Shown here piece by piece: positions 52,739 to 63,428 of a stretch of DNA of 64,000 nucleotides. Each line of letters starts with the position of its first letter. Position 1 is the stretch's first letter. The notes beneath the pieces are model-generated. The model saw only the letters and a list, made by a program, of their open reading frames with translations, ran no database searches and was not told where the DNA came from. Where the stretch lies: contig NZ_FNCY01000003.1 of assembly GCF_900099695.1 (NCBI RefSeq), positions 124,001 to 188,000 of the forward strand, in the 5' to 3' direction. The translations under genes were made by a program, and so were the position numbers. Source of the stretch: Propionivibrio dicarboxylicus (GTDB taxonomy: Bacteria > Pseudomonadota > Gammaproteobacteria > Burkholderiales > Rhodocyclaceae).

Positions 52739-53398
52739 ATGTCCGTCGCCCCGCTCTCCGCCGACTCGTCCGGCTTCACCCTGATCCACGCCGACCGCGC
52801 GCTGCTCGTCGTGGCCAAGCCGCACCGCGTCCTCTCCGTGCCGGGACGGGGTGAAGACAAGCAGGACTGCCTGATCCGGCGGGTCCAGGCGGAATTCCCG
52901 GACGCCTTGATCGTCCATCGACTCGACTACGACACCTCGGGCCTGCTCGTCCTCGCGCGCGGCGCCGACATGCACCGTCGGCTCAGTATCCTTTTCCAGG
53001 AACGCCTGGTCGACAAGCGCTATATCGCCGTCGTTTCCGGGCGACCGGCCGAAGACGCCGGCATCGTCGACCTGCCGCTCATCGTCGACTGGCCGAATCG
53101 TCCGCTGCACATCGTCGACCCGGTGAACGGCAAACCCTCGCTCACCCGCTATCGCCTCCTCGCCTATGACGCCGAGACCGACAGCAGCCGCGTCGAACTG
53201 ATTCCGGAAACCGGCCGCACCCACCAGTTGCGCGTTCATATGCAGGCGCTCGGCCACGCGATCCTGGGCGACCCCCTCTATGCCGACGCGGTCGGCCGGG
53301 CCAAGGCCGACCGTCTGCTGCTGCATGCCGAATCGCTCGCCTTCGCCCATCCGCGGACGAACAAGCCGCTTGTCTTCCACTTCCCGCCCGCCTTCTGA
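52739..53398 (+). CDS. rluA: RluA family pseudouridine synthase
   Basis: A 219-residue enzyme, the same length as E. coli RluA, which modifies U746 of 23S rRNA and U32 of several tRNAs. The catalytic Asp lies in IVHRLDYDTSGLLVLAR, and the C-terminus has GRTHQLRVHMQALGHAILGDPLY. No S4 domain precedes it, as in RluA. The start at 52739 gives the family length; 52682 would add 19 residues. Single gene with a GACAAT-type -10 upstream. Confidence 0.92.
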   Translation: MSVAPLSADSSGFTLIHADRALLVVAKPHRVLSVPGRGEDKQDCLIRRVQAEFPDALIVHRLDYDTSGLLVLARGADMHRRLSILFQERLVDKRYIAVVSGRPAEDAGIVDLPLIVDWPNRPLHIVDPVNGKPSLTRYRLLAYDAETDSSRVELIPETGRTHQLRVHMQALGHAILGDPLYADAVGRAKADRLLLHAESLAFAHPRTNKPLVFHFPPAF

Positions 53399-53452
53399 CC
53401 CCGGCATTCCGCAAAAAGACCATCGTCTTGCGACATACGGACAATCGCTTTT

Positions 53453-53477
53453 CCAGGAATTTGTTCGCTTTTCCTGG
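53453..53477. repeat. Inverted repeat upstream of the signalling operon
   Basis: CCAGGAA (53453-53459) and TTCCTGG (53471-53477) are perfect 7-base arms with an 11-base spacer, about 20 bases upstream of TATAGT (53497-53502), a likely -10. It could be an operator for the operon that starts at 53594. Confidence 0.45.
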
Positions 53478-53593
53478 CAACCTGGATTTTTTGCACTATA
53501 GTCTCCATAGCATCGTCAATAGTACATAAAAGCCGCCGACGCAAAGACGATCAGCGGCAATAAGACAAAAGAATGCGAACTGGGGGGGGCTCC

Positions 53594-54754
53594 ATGGTCG
53601 ATACGCTCGATTTATGCGAGAAAGCGACGGTATTGGCGGTCGATGACACCGCTGACAATCTGGCGCTGATCGCCGGACTGCTCAAGGCAGATTACCGCGT
53701 CAAAATCGCCAACAGCGGCGAGAAGGCGCTGAAAATCATCCACGGCGACGCACCGCCGGATCTCATACTGCTCGACATCGTCATGCCTGGCATGAGCGGC
53801 CATGATGTCTGCAAGACATTGAAGGCCGACCCGGCGACGCGTGACATACCGGTCATATTCCTGACGGCAATGAGCGCCGCCGAGGATGAAAGGCACGGCC
53901 TCGATCTCGGCGCAATCGACTACATCACCAAACCGATAAGCCCGCCGATTCTCGAGGCTCGGGTCAAGACCCACCTGCACATCAAGGCAACCGCCGATTT
54001 CCTGCGCGACAAGAGCGCCTTCCTCGAAAACGAGGTCGCCAAACGCACGCGAGAAGTTTCCGCCATTCAGGACGTCACCATCCTGGCCATGGCGTCGCTG
54101 GCTGAAACGCGCGACAACGACACCGGCAACCACATCCGCCGTACCCAGTTCTACGTCAAGGCACTGGCTGAACATCTCCGGGACCACCCTCGCTTCCGTG
54201 CCGCGTTGACGCCGCCGGTCATCAACATGCTGTTCAAATCAGCGCCGCTCCACGACATCGGCAAGGTCGGCATTCCGGACCGAATCCTGCTCAAGCCGGG
54301 ACGTTTCGAACCCGAAGAGTTCGAAATCATGAAAACGCACACGACACTGGGCAAGGATGCGATCGAGCATGCCGAAAAGCGTCTCGGCATGGAGGTCGAA
54401 TTCCTCACCTATGCAAAGGACATTGCCTATTATCATCAGGAAAAATGGGATGGCAGCGGCTATCCGACGGGGGCCGCCGGCGACGCCATCCCGACCAGCG
54501 CGCGCCTGATGGCCGTCGCCGACGTCTATGATGCGCTGATCAGCCGTCGCATCTACAAGGATGGCATGCCACATGCACAAGCTGTCGGCATCATTCTCGA
54601 AGGTCGCGGAACGCATTTCGACCCCGACATGGTCGATGCCTTCGCTGTATTGACTGACGAATTCAAGACCATTGCGGAGAGGTTTGCCGACAGTGCCGAC
54701 GACCTGAGCAGAAAGGCCGAGCAGCTCAAACATCTCGCGGATCAACCGGCCTAG
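53594..54754 (+). CDS. HD-GYP response regulator (cyclic di-GMP phosphodiesterase)
   Basis: A 386-residue protein: an N-terminal receiver (acceptor Asp in LILLDIVMPGMSG; Lys in DYITKPISP), a coiled-coil linker (about 125-165) and an HD-GYP domain. Its key motifs are intact: LHDIGKVGIPDRILLKPG and YHQEKWDGSGYP. It should hydrolyse cyclic di-GMP when phosphorylated. The ATG at 53594 follows a run of eight G; an upstream start at 53573 is possible. First gene of a five-gene operon, 12 bases before a Cache-GAF protein; the kinase two genes on is the probable phosphodonor. Confidence 0.93.
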   Translation: MVDTLDLCEKATVLAVDDTADNLALIAGLLKADYRVKIANSGEKALKIIHGDAPPDLILLDIVMPGMSGHDVCKTLKADPATRDIPVIFLTAMSAAEDERHGLDLGAIDYITKPISPPILEARVKTHLHIKATADFLRDKSAFLENEVAKRTREVSAIQDVTILAMASLAETRDNDTGNHIRRTQFYVKALAEHLRDHPRFRAALTPPVINMLFKSAPLHDIGKVGIPDRILLKPGRFEPEEFEIMKTHTTLGKDAIEHAEKRLGMEVEFLTYAKDIAYYHQEKWDGSGYPTGAAGDAIPTSARLMAVADVYDALISRRIYKDGMPHAQAVGIILEGRGTHFDPDMVDAFAVLTDEFKTIAERFADSADDLSRKAEQLKHLADQPA

Positions 54755-54766
54755 GACGAGGATCGT

Positions 54767-56341
54767 ATGGAACGGATCGATCATTTCGTCACATGGCGAC
54801 CGGGTTTGACCTGGTCCTGTGCCGTCGCCAGTATCATCATGGCCACCGGCCTGGCGGCGTTGATTGGACGCGATTATTGGCAGAACAACCGCTTGTCGCA
54901 ACTCGAGACCAGCGTCGAACGCGTGGGCAACACCATCATGTCACAGACGATCTCCGGCACGCTGATGGGCGCGATCTCGCTGACCGGGTTGACCAATGAC
55001 GAAATCAAGTCGGACGGCATGAGCCGTACGATGCCAAACACGCCGAAGATCAACCGACTGTTCGAGACGATTTGCGCTGCATTCGATGCCGAAGGTGTCT
55101 TCGTCGGCGATGCCGACGCCATCATCCGTGCTTCATGGAACAGGAACGATGCCCCAGTAACCGGAGTAAATTTCACATATCGCCCCTATTTCCACGTAGC
55201 AATGCAAGGCACAGAAAATGTCTATGCGGCGGTGGGCACCACGATGAACCAACGGACACTCTATTTCGCTGCCCCCGTATTTGCCCAACCGACAAAAACC
55301 ACCCCGCCTATCGGCGTCATCATCGCTCGCACCTCGCTCAACCGAATTGACCGGATTCTCGCCGGCATTCCGCATATTGCGGTCCTGATTTCCCCACAAG
55401 GCGTCATCTTCGCGGCAAATCGGCAGGGATGGTTCGGGCAGATCATCGGCACGCTATCGCCAGAACGGCTCAAAGCAATCCGCAATTTCAAGCAATTCGG
55501 CAAGTTGTTCGAAATCAGCGAACCCACACCGCTGATGCTTCCAACGACGCATGGCATCCATTCCTTCGAGGGAAAGGAGTATGCCGTCGCCAGCACTCCG
55601 ATTCACTGGAACGACCCTCTCGGTGACTGGTCCCTGGTTTTCATGGAATCCCTGGAAGAAACGGTCTCCAAGCAGAGCATCCTGACGGCGGCGCTGCTGT
55701 CAGGGGCCATCACCGCAACCATCGCCCTATTACTCATCACGCTCCTGCGCAGTCACTATCGCCAACGCGAGGCAAGCGAAAAAATCCGCAACTACGCGCA
55801 GATTCAGGAAGCCCATGCCCGGCAGAAAGAGGTGATCGCAACGCTCTCGCTGCAGTTGCAACAGAGCGACAACACCGAGGCGCTCGCCCGAACATTCCTA
55901 AGCGGAGCGCACACACTGCTCGGCATATTGCAAGGAGTTCTGTACGCCAAGGATGCAGGCGGAAAACTGCAACTGGTCGCGAGCTATGCCTGCGAAACGC
56001 AACCGCCGGCGCGTCTCGACATCGGCGAGGGACTCGTCGGCCAGTGCGCGCTGCAACAATCACGCATCATGCTCGAGGCCACTGACGACGTGCACTGGCA
56101 GATCCATTCTGGACTTGGCGAAGCGCCACCGTCCTGCGTTGTCATCTGCCCCATAGAACTGAACAAAAACCTCGTCGGCGTCCTCGAAATGGCCTTGCCC
56201 GAACGCCCGAGCGATGATCAGGAAATATGCATCGAGACCATGCTGCCAATGCTCGCGATGAATCTTGAAATCAAGATTCGTCACGAGGCCGCTTACGTCT
56301 CGAAGCAAAATGAACCGCACCTCACGGAAGATTCCGCATGA
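54767..56341 (+). CDS. Membrane Cache-GAF protein without an output domain
   Basis: A 524-residue protein. One helix lies near residues 14-35, a periplasmic Cache-like domain to about 300 (FAAPVFAQPTKTTPPIGVII; VAVLISPQGVIFAANRQGW-like), a second helix near 306-328, a short coiled coil, and a GAF domain at about 360-500 (RLDIGEGLVGQCALQQSRIM). It ends after GAF: no kinase, cyclase, PAS or receiver. The GAF matches those of the hybrid kinase and the 672-residue protein in the same operon, so the three are paralogous inputs. It may modulate the kinase by coiled-coil pairing (inference). Stop overlaps the kinase start (ATGA). Confidence 0.85.
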   Translation: MERIDHFVTWRPGLTWSCAVASIIMATGLAALIGRDYWQNNRLSQLETSVERVGNTIMSQTISGTLMGAISLTGLTNDEIKSDGMSRTMPNTPKINRLFETICAAFDAEGVFVGDADAIIRASWNRNDAPVTGVNFTYRPYFHVAMQGTENVYAAVGTTMNQRTLYFAAPVFAQPTKTTPPIGVIIARTSLNRIDRILAGIPHIAVLISPQGVIFAANRQGWFGQIIGTLSPERLKAIRNFKQFGKLFEISEPTPLMLPTTHGIHSFEGKEYAVASTPIHWNDPLGDWSLVFMESLEETVSKQSILTAALLSGAITATIALLLITLLRSHYRQREASEKIRNYAQIQEAHARQKEVIATLSLQLQQSDNTEALARTFLSGAHTLLGILQGVLYAKDAGGKLQLVASYACETQPPARLDIGEGLVGQCALQQSRIMLEATDDVHWQIHSGLGEAPPSCVVICPIELNKNLVGVLEMALPERPSDDQEICIETMLPMLAMNLEIKIRHEAAYVSKQNEPHLTEDSA

Positions 56342-59300
56342 ACACGGACATCCTCTCCGCATTCAATCGCAGTTCGCTGGCGGCGAAACTGCTGTTCGGC
56401 TTCGGCATCGTACTCGTCATCACGCTGCTGATCGGGTTCCAGCACCATTACCATCTTGATGACATTAGGGAGACGAACCAGCGCATCCACGACCGTGATT
56501 ATGAGGCCATTACTCATCTCAATGAAGCGATCGTCGCGCTCACCGACATCGAACGCAAACTACGACGGATGCTATCGCCTCACCCGAACGCCCTGCGCGA
56601 ATCATTACGAAAAAGCGTGCTTGAAGCCGAAACTGTTTTCATCAATGAAATCCAGAATGCCAAGCGAACAGTCTCCACCGAAATGATCGAAAAGCAGATT
56701 TCCGACTTCGAAAGACACTTCGACGCCTATCGGAACGAAATCGCCATGGCGCTCCTGCTCGTTGAGAGAAGCAGCGAAAGGCCACAGGAAGCGACGGACT
56801 ACGCCAATCGCCGGGAATTCCTGGACTCTGCCCGAAGAGCAGAGGCGAGCGTGCGAGCGCTTCGCGCGCTGCAGGAAGACGAGTCGCGCACGAGCATGGA
56901 TGCCATCGCTCAACGTCTGGAGCAGAACCGTCGAGTCATGCTGGCGCTGCTCGCCGCCAATCTCGCCGTATTCGGATTACTCGGTTTTCTTTTCACAAGA
57001 GCCATTCGCGGCCCGTTCGAGAACATCGGCAGTGCCGTCCGGCTTCTGGCCGACGGAAAGCTTGACGAGACAATTCCTCACACGGATTTCGACAATGAAA
57101 TCGGTGAACTCGCGCGTTCGATCGTCATCCTGCAACAAGGCGCGCGTGAAATGGAAACACAGCGCTGGATCAAGAGCCATCAGGCGACCCTGTCGGCCGA
57201 GTTGCAAGCCGCAACGAGCTTCACCGATCTGTCGCAAAAATTCCTCTCCACGCTCGCACCACTGATCCATCTCGGCCAAGGCGTCTTCTACGTCTTCGAA
57301 GAAGAACAGAAGCTTCTGAGAATGCTCGGCAGTTACGCCTATCGGCAACGCAAGAATTTCGACCAGTATTTCCGGCTCGGGCAAGGACTGATCGGACAAT
57401 GCGCGATGGAGCGCACACCGATTATCCTGACGCAACCGCCCGCAGACTACGTGTGCATCGGTTCCTCGCTCGGAGAGGCAAGGCCACGGCGCATTGCCGT
57501 GCTTCCCGTGGTTCGCAACGAGCGCCTTCTCGCCGTCATTGAACTGGCCACCTTAGGCACCTTTGGCGATCGCGAGCAAGCCTTGCTCGAAAGCATCATG
57601 CCGATACTTGCGATGAGCGTGGAAATATTCGAGAGAAACACCCACACGCAACAATTGCTCGCCGAAACGCGCCGCCAGGCCGAGGACATGAAGCGGCAGG
57701 CGGCCTTGCTTGAAGAGCAGACGATAGAGCTTGAGGCACAGCAGGACGCCATCCGCGCCACCGAAGCATGGTACCGCGGCATCGTCGAATCGGCGCCGGA
57801 CGGCATGCTGGTCGCCGACGCCGACGGGCGAATCACGCTCGTCAATACCGAACTGGAAGCGATGTTCGCTTATGCAAAAGGCGAACTGATCGGCCGCGCA
57901 ATCGAAACGATCGTTCCGGATATCGGTGCAATTCCACGATCTGCCTGGCATGCTGCCAGCAGCGACACGAAAACCCATCGCAACGGAGGCGAGCATTCAT
58001 GGAATACGCATGGCATTCAACGAAGCGGCCTAGTTTTTCCGATAGAGCTCGGCATATCGCAACTTCCCTATGCCGATAGCAAGTGCTTGTCATACTGCGC
58101 ATCGATACGCGACATCAGCGAGCGCAAGGCGGCTGAAGCGAAACTGGCGGCACTCGAGGAGCGCAGCCGCCTGATCCTGAGCTCGGTCGACAACGGCATC
58201 GTCGGCCTCGACACCTCTGGAAGCATCACCTTTGCAAACCCGGCGGCTTCAAGCATGCTGGGCTATTCCGAAGAAGAATTCACCGCCGCCGACCTGCACT
58301 CGCTTGTGCACCACTCCCGTGCAGACGGAAGCCCTTTCCCGGCTGCCGAGTGCTCGATGTACCACACCTTGATCGATGGACGGTCCAGGACCATCGATGA
58401 CGAGGTGCTCTGGTGCAAGGATGGGACCGCGCTTCCCGTCGAATACTCGACGACGCCGATTCGCAAGGACGATCAGCTGATCGGCACGGTCATCGCGTAT
58501 CGGGACATTACCGAGAGAAAGCGGGCCGAAGACGCGATGCGCGAGGCAAAGCGCATCGCCGAAGACGCGACCAAGGCCAAGAGCGACTTCCTCGCCAACA
58601 TGAGCCATGAGATCCGCACACCGATGAATGCGATCATCGGCATGTCGCAACTGGCGCTGCAAACGGGACTCGACAAGCGCCAACGCAACTATATCGACAA
58701 GGTGCATCGCGCCGGCAAAAACCTGCTCGGCATCGTCAACGACATCCTCGATTTCTCCAAGATCGAAGCCGGGCGCTTGAGCATGGAGAGTATCAGTTTC
58801 CACCTTGAGGACGTCCTCGACAATCTCGCCAATCTGCTCGGTATCAAGGCGGTCGACAAAGGCATCGAACTATTGTTCGACATCGCGCCGGATGTTCCGT
58901 CCCTGCTCATCGGCGACCCCTTGCGCCTCGGACAGATACTGATCAATCTCGGTAATAACGCCGTCAAATTCACCGAAACCGGCGAAATCGTCATCGCTAT
59001 CCGGTGCCATGAAATCACCGCGGAAAGCATCGATCTGCATTTTTCTGTTCATGACACAGGCATTGGAATGACAACGAAACAGTGCGCCAGAATATTCCAA
59101 TCATTCAGCCAGGCGGACAGTTCGACGACACGCAAGTACGGGGGCACGGGACTCGGGCTCGCCATTTCCAAGAATCTCGTCGAACTCATGCATGGAAGCA
59201 TTTGGGCCGATAGCGCCCCCGGCAAAGGGGCGACCTTCCATTTCCTCGCCAAATTCGGATTACAGTCGGAAACGTCGCCCCGGCGCATGCTTTGCGCCGA

Positions 59301-60780
59301 AGAGTTTTCCGGATTGCGCGCGCTCATCGTCGACGACAACGCGAGTGCCTGCGAAATCCTGACCAACCTTGCGCAGCGGTTCTCGCTGGATACAGATACC
59401 GCTCTCGACGGCCAGCAAGCGCTCGAAAAAATCATCGAGGCCGACGCAGCGAATCAGGCTTTCGATCTGATCCTTCTCGACTGGAAAATGCCATTCATGG
59501 ATGGCATCGAAGTCCAGCAGGAGCTTCTCAAGCTGCCGCTTTCGCGCCGGCCGGCCGTCGTCATGATCACCGCACACGGACGGGAAGAGGCTCTGGACTC
59601 GATCGAAGGCGGCGGCGTCCGGCCCCAGGCCATCCTGACCAAGCCGGTCGCACCGTCGGCCCTGCTCGAGGCGATCGGCGCCGCGCTCGGCCGGGACTCG
59701 CTGGTCGAGACGCGCGCGCACCAAAAGGAAGGCTGCAATCACCAGACGATCGCTCGACTGGGTGGCGCGAGGCTGCTCCTCGTCGAAGACAACGAAATGA
59801 ACCAGGAATTGGCGACCGAACTTCTCAACCAGGTGGGTATTGAGGTCGTCGTCGCCGGGAACGGTCAGGCCGCACTCGACCAGCTTGCCGTCGACGCCGC
59901 GTTCGACGGCATTCTGATGGATTGCCAGATGCCGGTCATGGATGGCTACACCGCGACACGGGAAATCCGCAAGGATCCGCGCCATGCCGACATGCCGATC
60001 ATCGCGATGACGGCAAACGCCATGACAGGCGACCGGGAAAAAGTCCTCGCAGCCGGCATGAACGACCACATCGCCAAACCGATCAACACCCATGACATGT
60101 TCACCACGATAGCAAAATGGATAACGCCCAATAATGCGAACGCCTCGTCGACGCTACCCGAACATGACACCGAGACGACGCCTGCCCCGTGTCATTTTGA
60201 ATTGATCGGCATCGACGTGGGCGCGGGAATGGCAACGACGCTGAACAACGAAGCGCTTTACCTGCGCCTGCTGAGGAAATTCCATGACGGCCAGATGGCG
60301 TTCGGGGACAATTTCCGCGCTGCACTCACCAGTGACGATGCGACCGAGCCGGCACGACTCGCCCACACGCTCAAGGGAACCGCCGGCAACATCGGCGCAC
60401 ATGAGGTACAGGAAGCGGCGGCCGCGCTCGAAACGGCGTGCCGGGAAAATCCCGAGCCGAGCCGCATCGAGTCGGCGCTGGACAGGGTCGAGGCCCTGCT
60501 CACGCCGGTCACTCAGGACATCGGACGACTCCTCGCCGAATACGAGCCGGAGGCATCGCCCGCGAGCGAAGGCGCCGACGACGACAGCGACATCGAAGCC
60601 GATCTCGCCAAACTTCGCGAACTGCTGAAGGAAAGCGATGCGGCGGCCGGCGACCTGCTCGACCGCATCATTATCCGCTTACCGGAAAGTTCACGGCCAG
60701 CCGGATTCCTCGTCGTCCAGAAACATCTCGACAATTACGATTTTGATGCGGCACTCGAAGCACTGGACAAGGCAATATGA
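56338..60780 (+). CDS. Hybrid sensor histidine kinase with HAMP, GAF, PAS, two receivers and HPt
   Basis: A 1480-residue multi-step kinase. Order: membrane helix near 18-37, helical periplasmic domain, helix near 204-226, HAMP, GAF (about 290-430), coiled coil, PAS at about 478-600 and 605-735. Next come HisKA ([14 protein letters not shown], His757), HATPase ([28 protein letters not shown]), REC1 ([13 protein letters not shown]), REC2 ([13 protein letters not shown]) and HPt ([14 protein letters not shown], near residue 1343). The intact HPt lets phosphate leave to a separate receiver, most simply the HD-GYP protein at the operon head. Overlaps both neighbours by four bases. Confidence 0.93.
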   Translation: MNTDILSAFNRSSLAAKLLFGFGIVLVITLLIGFQHHYHLDDIRETNQRIHDRDYEAITHLNEAIVALTDIERKLRRMLSPHPNALRESLRKSVLEAETVFINEIQNAKRTVSTEMIEKQISDFERHFDAYRNEIAMALLLVERSSERPQEATDYANRREFLDSARRAEASVRALRALQEDESRTSMDAIAQRLEQNRRVMLALLAANLAVFGLLGFLFTRAIRGPFENIGSAVRLLADGKLDETIPHTDFDNEIGELARSIVILQQGAREMETQRWIKSHQATLSAELQAATSFTDLSQKFLSTLAPLIHLGQGVFYVFEEEQKLLRMLGSYAYRQRKNFDQYFRLGQGLIGQCAMERTPIILTQPPADYVCIGSSLGEARPRRIAVLPVVRNERLLAVIELATLGTFGDREQALLESIMPILAMSVEIFERNTHTQQLLAETRRQAEDMKRQAALLEEQTIELEAQQDAIRATEAWYRGIVESAPDGMLVADADGRITLVNTELEAMFAYAKGELIGRAIETIVPDIGAIPRSAWHAASSDTKTHRNGGEHSWNTHGIQRSGLVFPIELGISQLPYADSKCLSYCASIRDISERKAAEAKLAALEERSRLILSSVDNGIVGLDTSGSITFANPAASSMLGYSEEEFTAADLHSLVHHSRADGSPFPAAECSMYHTLIDGRSRTIDDEVLWCKDGTALPVEYSTTPIRKDDQLIGTVIAYRDITERKRAEDAMREAKRIAEDATKAKSDFLANMSHEIRTPMNAIIGMSQLALQTGLDKRQRNYIDKVHRAGKNLLGIVNDILDFSKIEAGRLSMESISFHLEDVLDNLANLLGIKAVDKGIELLFDIAPDVPSLLIGDPLRLGQILINLGNNAVKFTETGEIVIAIRCHEITAESIDLHFSVHDTGIGMTTKQCARIFQSFSQADSSTTRKYGGTGLGLAISKNLVELMHGSIWADSAPGKGATFHFLAKFGLQSETSPRRMLCAEEFSGLRALIVDDNASACEILTNLAQRFSLDTDTALDGQQALEKIIEADAANQAFDLILLDWKMPFMDGIEVQQELLKLPLSRRPAVVMITAHGREEALDSIEGGGVRPQAILTKPVAPSALLEAIGAALGRDSLVETRAHQKEGCNHQTIARLGGARLLLVEDNEMNQELATELLNQVGIEVVVAGNGQAALDQLAVDAAFDGILMDCQMPVMDGYTATREIRKDPRHADMPIIAMTANAMTGDREKVLAAGMNDHIAKPINTHDMFTTIAKWITPNNANASSTLPEHDTETTPAPCHFELIGIDVGAGMATTLNNEALYLRLLRKFHDGQMAFGDNFRAALTSDDATEPARLAHTLKGTAGNIGAHEVQEAAAALETACRENPEPSRIESALDRVEALLTPVTQDIGRLLAEYEPEASPASEGADDDSDIEADLAKLRELLKESDAAAGDLLDRIIIRLPESSRPAGFLVVQKHLDNYDFDAALEALDKAI

Positions 60781-61256
60781 TGAACATCATGATGCATAGC
60801 GACTTTTCGGAGATTCAGACAATGGAACAGAAACTCGACGGGCAAGTTTTCTGGCAACCTGAATTTGCTACCGGTATTCAGGTCATCGACGATCAACACC
60901 GCGTTTTGATCGCCATGCTTAACGAAGCCAACATGAAGATCAATGATCACAGCCCGTCATCGGAGCTCGATCTGATCGTGCAGGGGCTGCTCAACTACGC
61001 CGGCTACCATTTCGGCACCGAGGAGCGCTTCGCCGCCGACAGCGGCTACTTCGACAAGCAGCCCGAGGAGGCGTCCGCGCACCTTGCCCAACACCACGCG
61101 TTCGCCGACCGGGTGACTCAAATCAAGCAAGAACTCGGCAGCGGCCAGCGCATTTCAAAAGCCGATCTCGTCGCATTCCTGAAGAGCTGGCTGATCAATC
61201 ACATTCTCAATACCGACATGAAGCTCGGCGCCTACCTGCGCACAGCGACGGGCTGA
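60777..61256 (+). CDS. Bacteriohemerythrin
   Basis: A 159-residue four-helix protein binding a di-iron oxygen site. Ligands visible: His in VIDDQHRVLI, His and Glu in YHFGTEERF, the pair in AQHHAFADRV, and His/Asp in NHILNTDMKLG. It binds O2 reversibly and may sense or deliver it. ATGA overlap with the hybrid kinase stop argues for coupled translation and joint function. A second ATG follows at 60780. It lies 62 bases before the next sensor gene. Confidence 0.93.
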   Translation: MMNIMMHSDFSEIQTMEQKLDGQVFWQPEFATGIQVIDDQHRVLIAMLNEANMKINDHSPSSELDLIVQGLLNYAGYHFGTEERFAADSGYFDKQPEEASAHLAQHHAFADRVTQIKQELGSGQRISKADLVAFLKSWLINHILNTDMKLGAYLRTATG

Positions 61257-61318
61257 GCTTCGCGTCGGGTCGGGGTCGCAAACATCAAGAACGAAAACAA
61301 GTAGTCCGGGGGCCGACC

Positions 61319-63337
61319 ATGAATCGTTTCGAGCGCATGCTTCAACAGCATTGGCATATTGCCTGGGGGTTAGTCCTCCTCGGTGCGGCTGTCATCGGCG
61401 TGGCCGCCGGGCAGATGGCGCGCATGGCCAAAGAAAACGATCGTCTCGAGTTACTCCAGGGCACCGCGCGCAACGCCAGTAGGGAAATCACGGAGTACAT
61501 CATGAACGGCCAACTGGTCGCCTCAATTGGCGCCACCGGCATCCTTGAAATAGGACTTTGGCACGAGGGCAAGGATAACGGACTGCTCAACAAGATCGGC
61601 AAGGCTCTTAATGCCGACGGCGTTTTTGTCTTCAATCGCGGCGGCATCGTCGACGCCGCCTGGAACATGAACGGGAAGCAATCAGTCGGCATGAACGTCA
61701 GCGACCGGCCGTACTACCACGAAGCCATGGGCAATCGCAGCAGCGTCCATGTCGCGGTCAGCCCCTTTGCCGGCGAGCGCAGCCTCTATTTCTCGACGCC
61801 GCTGCGCGGATCGAGCGGCAATCCAATCAGCGCGCTGGTGGTTCGCACCGATATCGACCGTCTACAGAATCTATTGGCCAAACAAACCGACATCGCCCTC
61901 TTCGTTTCGCCGGATGGCATCGTTTTTGCGAGTAGTCGCGAAGACTGGATTGGTCGTCTTACGGTGGCGCTTCCAAGAAGTGGGGTCTTCGATCTGCAAA
62001 TGAATTCGCCGATCGGCGCCCTCATCGAACCGTCAAACACGGAGGCGCTACCGCTGCCAAATTGGAACCAGATCACGACCTTCGCCGGCGTACGTTATGC
62101 CGTCGCCAACGCCAGCGTCTACTGGAACGACAACCGTGAGAAATGGCGGCTAATTCTGGCCGAAGACCTGTCGCGTTCGCTACCGCTGTCGCATGAATGG
62201 CGACCTATCCTGTCTGCCGCGTTCGCCACATTCTTGACCGGAGCGATCATCCTCATTCTCCTGCGCCGCAAGCACGATCGCGATACAGCCACGCAGGAGA
62301 TGCAAGCAATTCTGGCACGCCAAGAAGCGCAGGCAATCAACAAGACTCACCTATCCCAAGCCTCGTTGCACTTCCAGCAGACGGGATCGGCCGAGGAACT
62401 CGGACAGGCATATCTCGACACGACACACGTTCTGCTCAATGTCCTGCAGGGCGCCGTCTATCGCATCACCGGCGAAAAACTCGACACACTGCAATTACTC
62501 GCCAGCTTCGGCTGTACGCGCGACATCCCCGCATCCTTCGCGGTCGGGGAAGGGCTACTTGGGCAATGCGCGCTGGAAAAGAAAAAGCTGATTATTGACG
62601 GCGTAAAACCCGAGTACTGGAAGATTACGTCCGTCCTGTCGGAAACCTTGCCAAGGGAAATCGTCCTGATCCCGGTCATGCGCCACGAGCGCCTCCTCGG
62701 CATCGTCGAGATCGCACAGTTATTGCCCCTCGACAGCCGTGCAAACGAGATGCTCGATGAATTGACCATGCTGCTCTCGCTCAATCTGGAGATTCACCTG
62801 CGCAATGCCAAGACACAGCAACTGCTCGACGAAACACAGTCGCAGTCACGTGAGCTCGAAGCACAGGCCACCCGAATCGAACAGACGGCGCTACGCCTCG
62901 CCGCGCACGAAGAAACCGAGAAGAACATCCGCGCCTGGCACGACAAGATAATGGCATCGATTCCCGATGGCATCGCCATCACCTCTGATGACGGAATCAT
63001 CATTGAGGCGAACACGGCGCTCGAAACCCTGTTCGGATATGCACCAGGCGAGATGAAGGGAGAACAGCTTAGGCGCCTGCTGGGCTACTGGCAATCGGCG
63101 GCCGTTTTCGGCCAGCGCGCGATCATGTCCGGCTCACACAAAAATGGCAGCGTAATGCCGGTGTCGGTGACACTGACCGAGTTGCCGGCGACAGATTCGC
63201 AGGGATCATGCCGATGCGCATTGATCCGCGCCGAAGCGCCAAGATCATCCGTCGCCATACCGCAGCGTCCCGACTTGATCGAGGCGGCCAATGCCATCGG
63301 GGCGGAAACCCCCGAGTGCCTGGCGACACCGGCATGA
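61319..63337 (+). CDS. Membrane Cache-GAF-PAS protein without an output domain
   Basis: A 672-residue paralogue of the 524-residue protein. One helix lies near 12-34, a Cache domain to about 285 (SVGMNVSDRPYYHEAMGNRS; FVSPDGIVFASSREDWIG), a helix near 296-318, GAF at about 345-495 (FAVGEGLLGQCALEKKKLII), a coiled coil (about 495-540) and one PAS (GIAITSDDGIIIEANTALET). It ends after the PAS with no catalytic domain. Presumably it signals by association with the hybrid kinase. The ATG follows GGGGGCCGACC. Last gene of the operon; no terminator seen behind it. Confidence 0.85.
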   Translation: MNRFERMLQQHWHIAWGLVLLGAAVIGVAAGQMARMAKENDRLELLQGTARNASREITEYIMNGQLVASIGATGILEIGLWHEGKDNGLLNKIGKALNADGVFVFNRGGIVDAAWNMNGKQSVGMNVSDRPYYHEAMGNRSSVHVAVSPFAGERSLYFSTPLRGSSGNPISALVVRTDIDRLQNLLAKQTDIALFVSPDGIVFASSREDWIGRLTVALPRSGVFDLQMNSPIGALIEPSNTEALPLPNWNQITTFAGVRYAVANASVYWNDNREKWRLILAEDLSRSLPLSHEWRPILSAAFATFLTGAIILILLRRKHDRDTATQEMQAILARQEAQAINKTHLSQASLHFQQTGSAEELGQAYLDTTHVLLNVLQGAVYRITGEKLDTLQLLASFGCTRDIPASFAVGEGLLGQCALEKKKLIIDGVKPEYWKITSVLSETLPREIVLIPVMRHERLLGIVEIAQLLPLDSRANEMLDELTMLLSLNLEIHLRNAKTQQLLDETQSQSRELEAQATRIEQTALRLAAHEETEKNIRAWHDKIMASIPDGIAITSDDGIIIEANTALETLFGYAPGEMKGEQLRRLLGYWQSAAVFGQRAIMSGSHKNGSVMPVSVTLTELPATDSQGSCRCALIRAEAPRSSVAIPQRPDLIEAANAIGAETPECLATPA

Positions 63338-63428
63338 ACGCGCCGACCAGCGGGCCGATCGATGCCAGGCCAGGGTCTGCTCGCTTGCCCGACGGCCTCG
63401 ACCAGCACCGACGCGATGGCGATGCGCG

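Noticed and set aside
53475-53495. Sigma54-like TGGCAA...TTTTGCA before the signalling operon
   Set aside because: The distance between the GG and GC elements is too long (or too short for the alternative pairing); RpoN promoters do not tolerate this.
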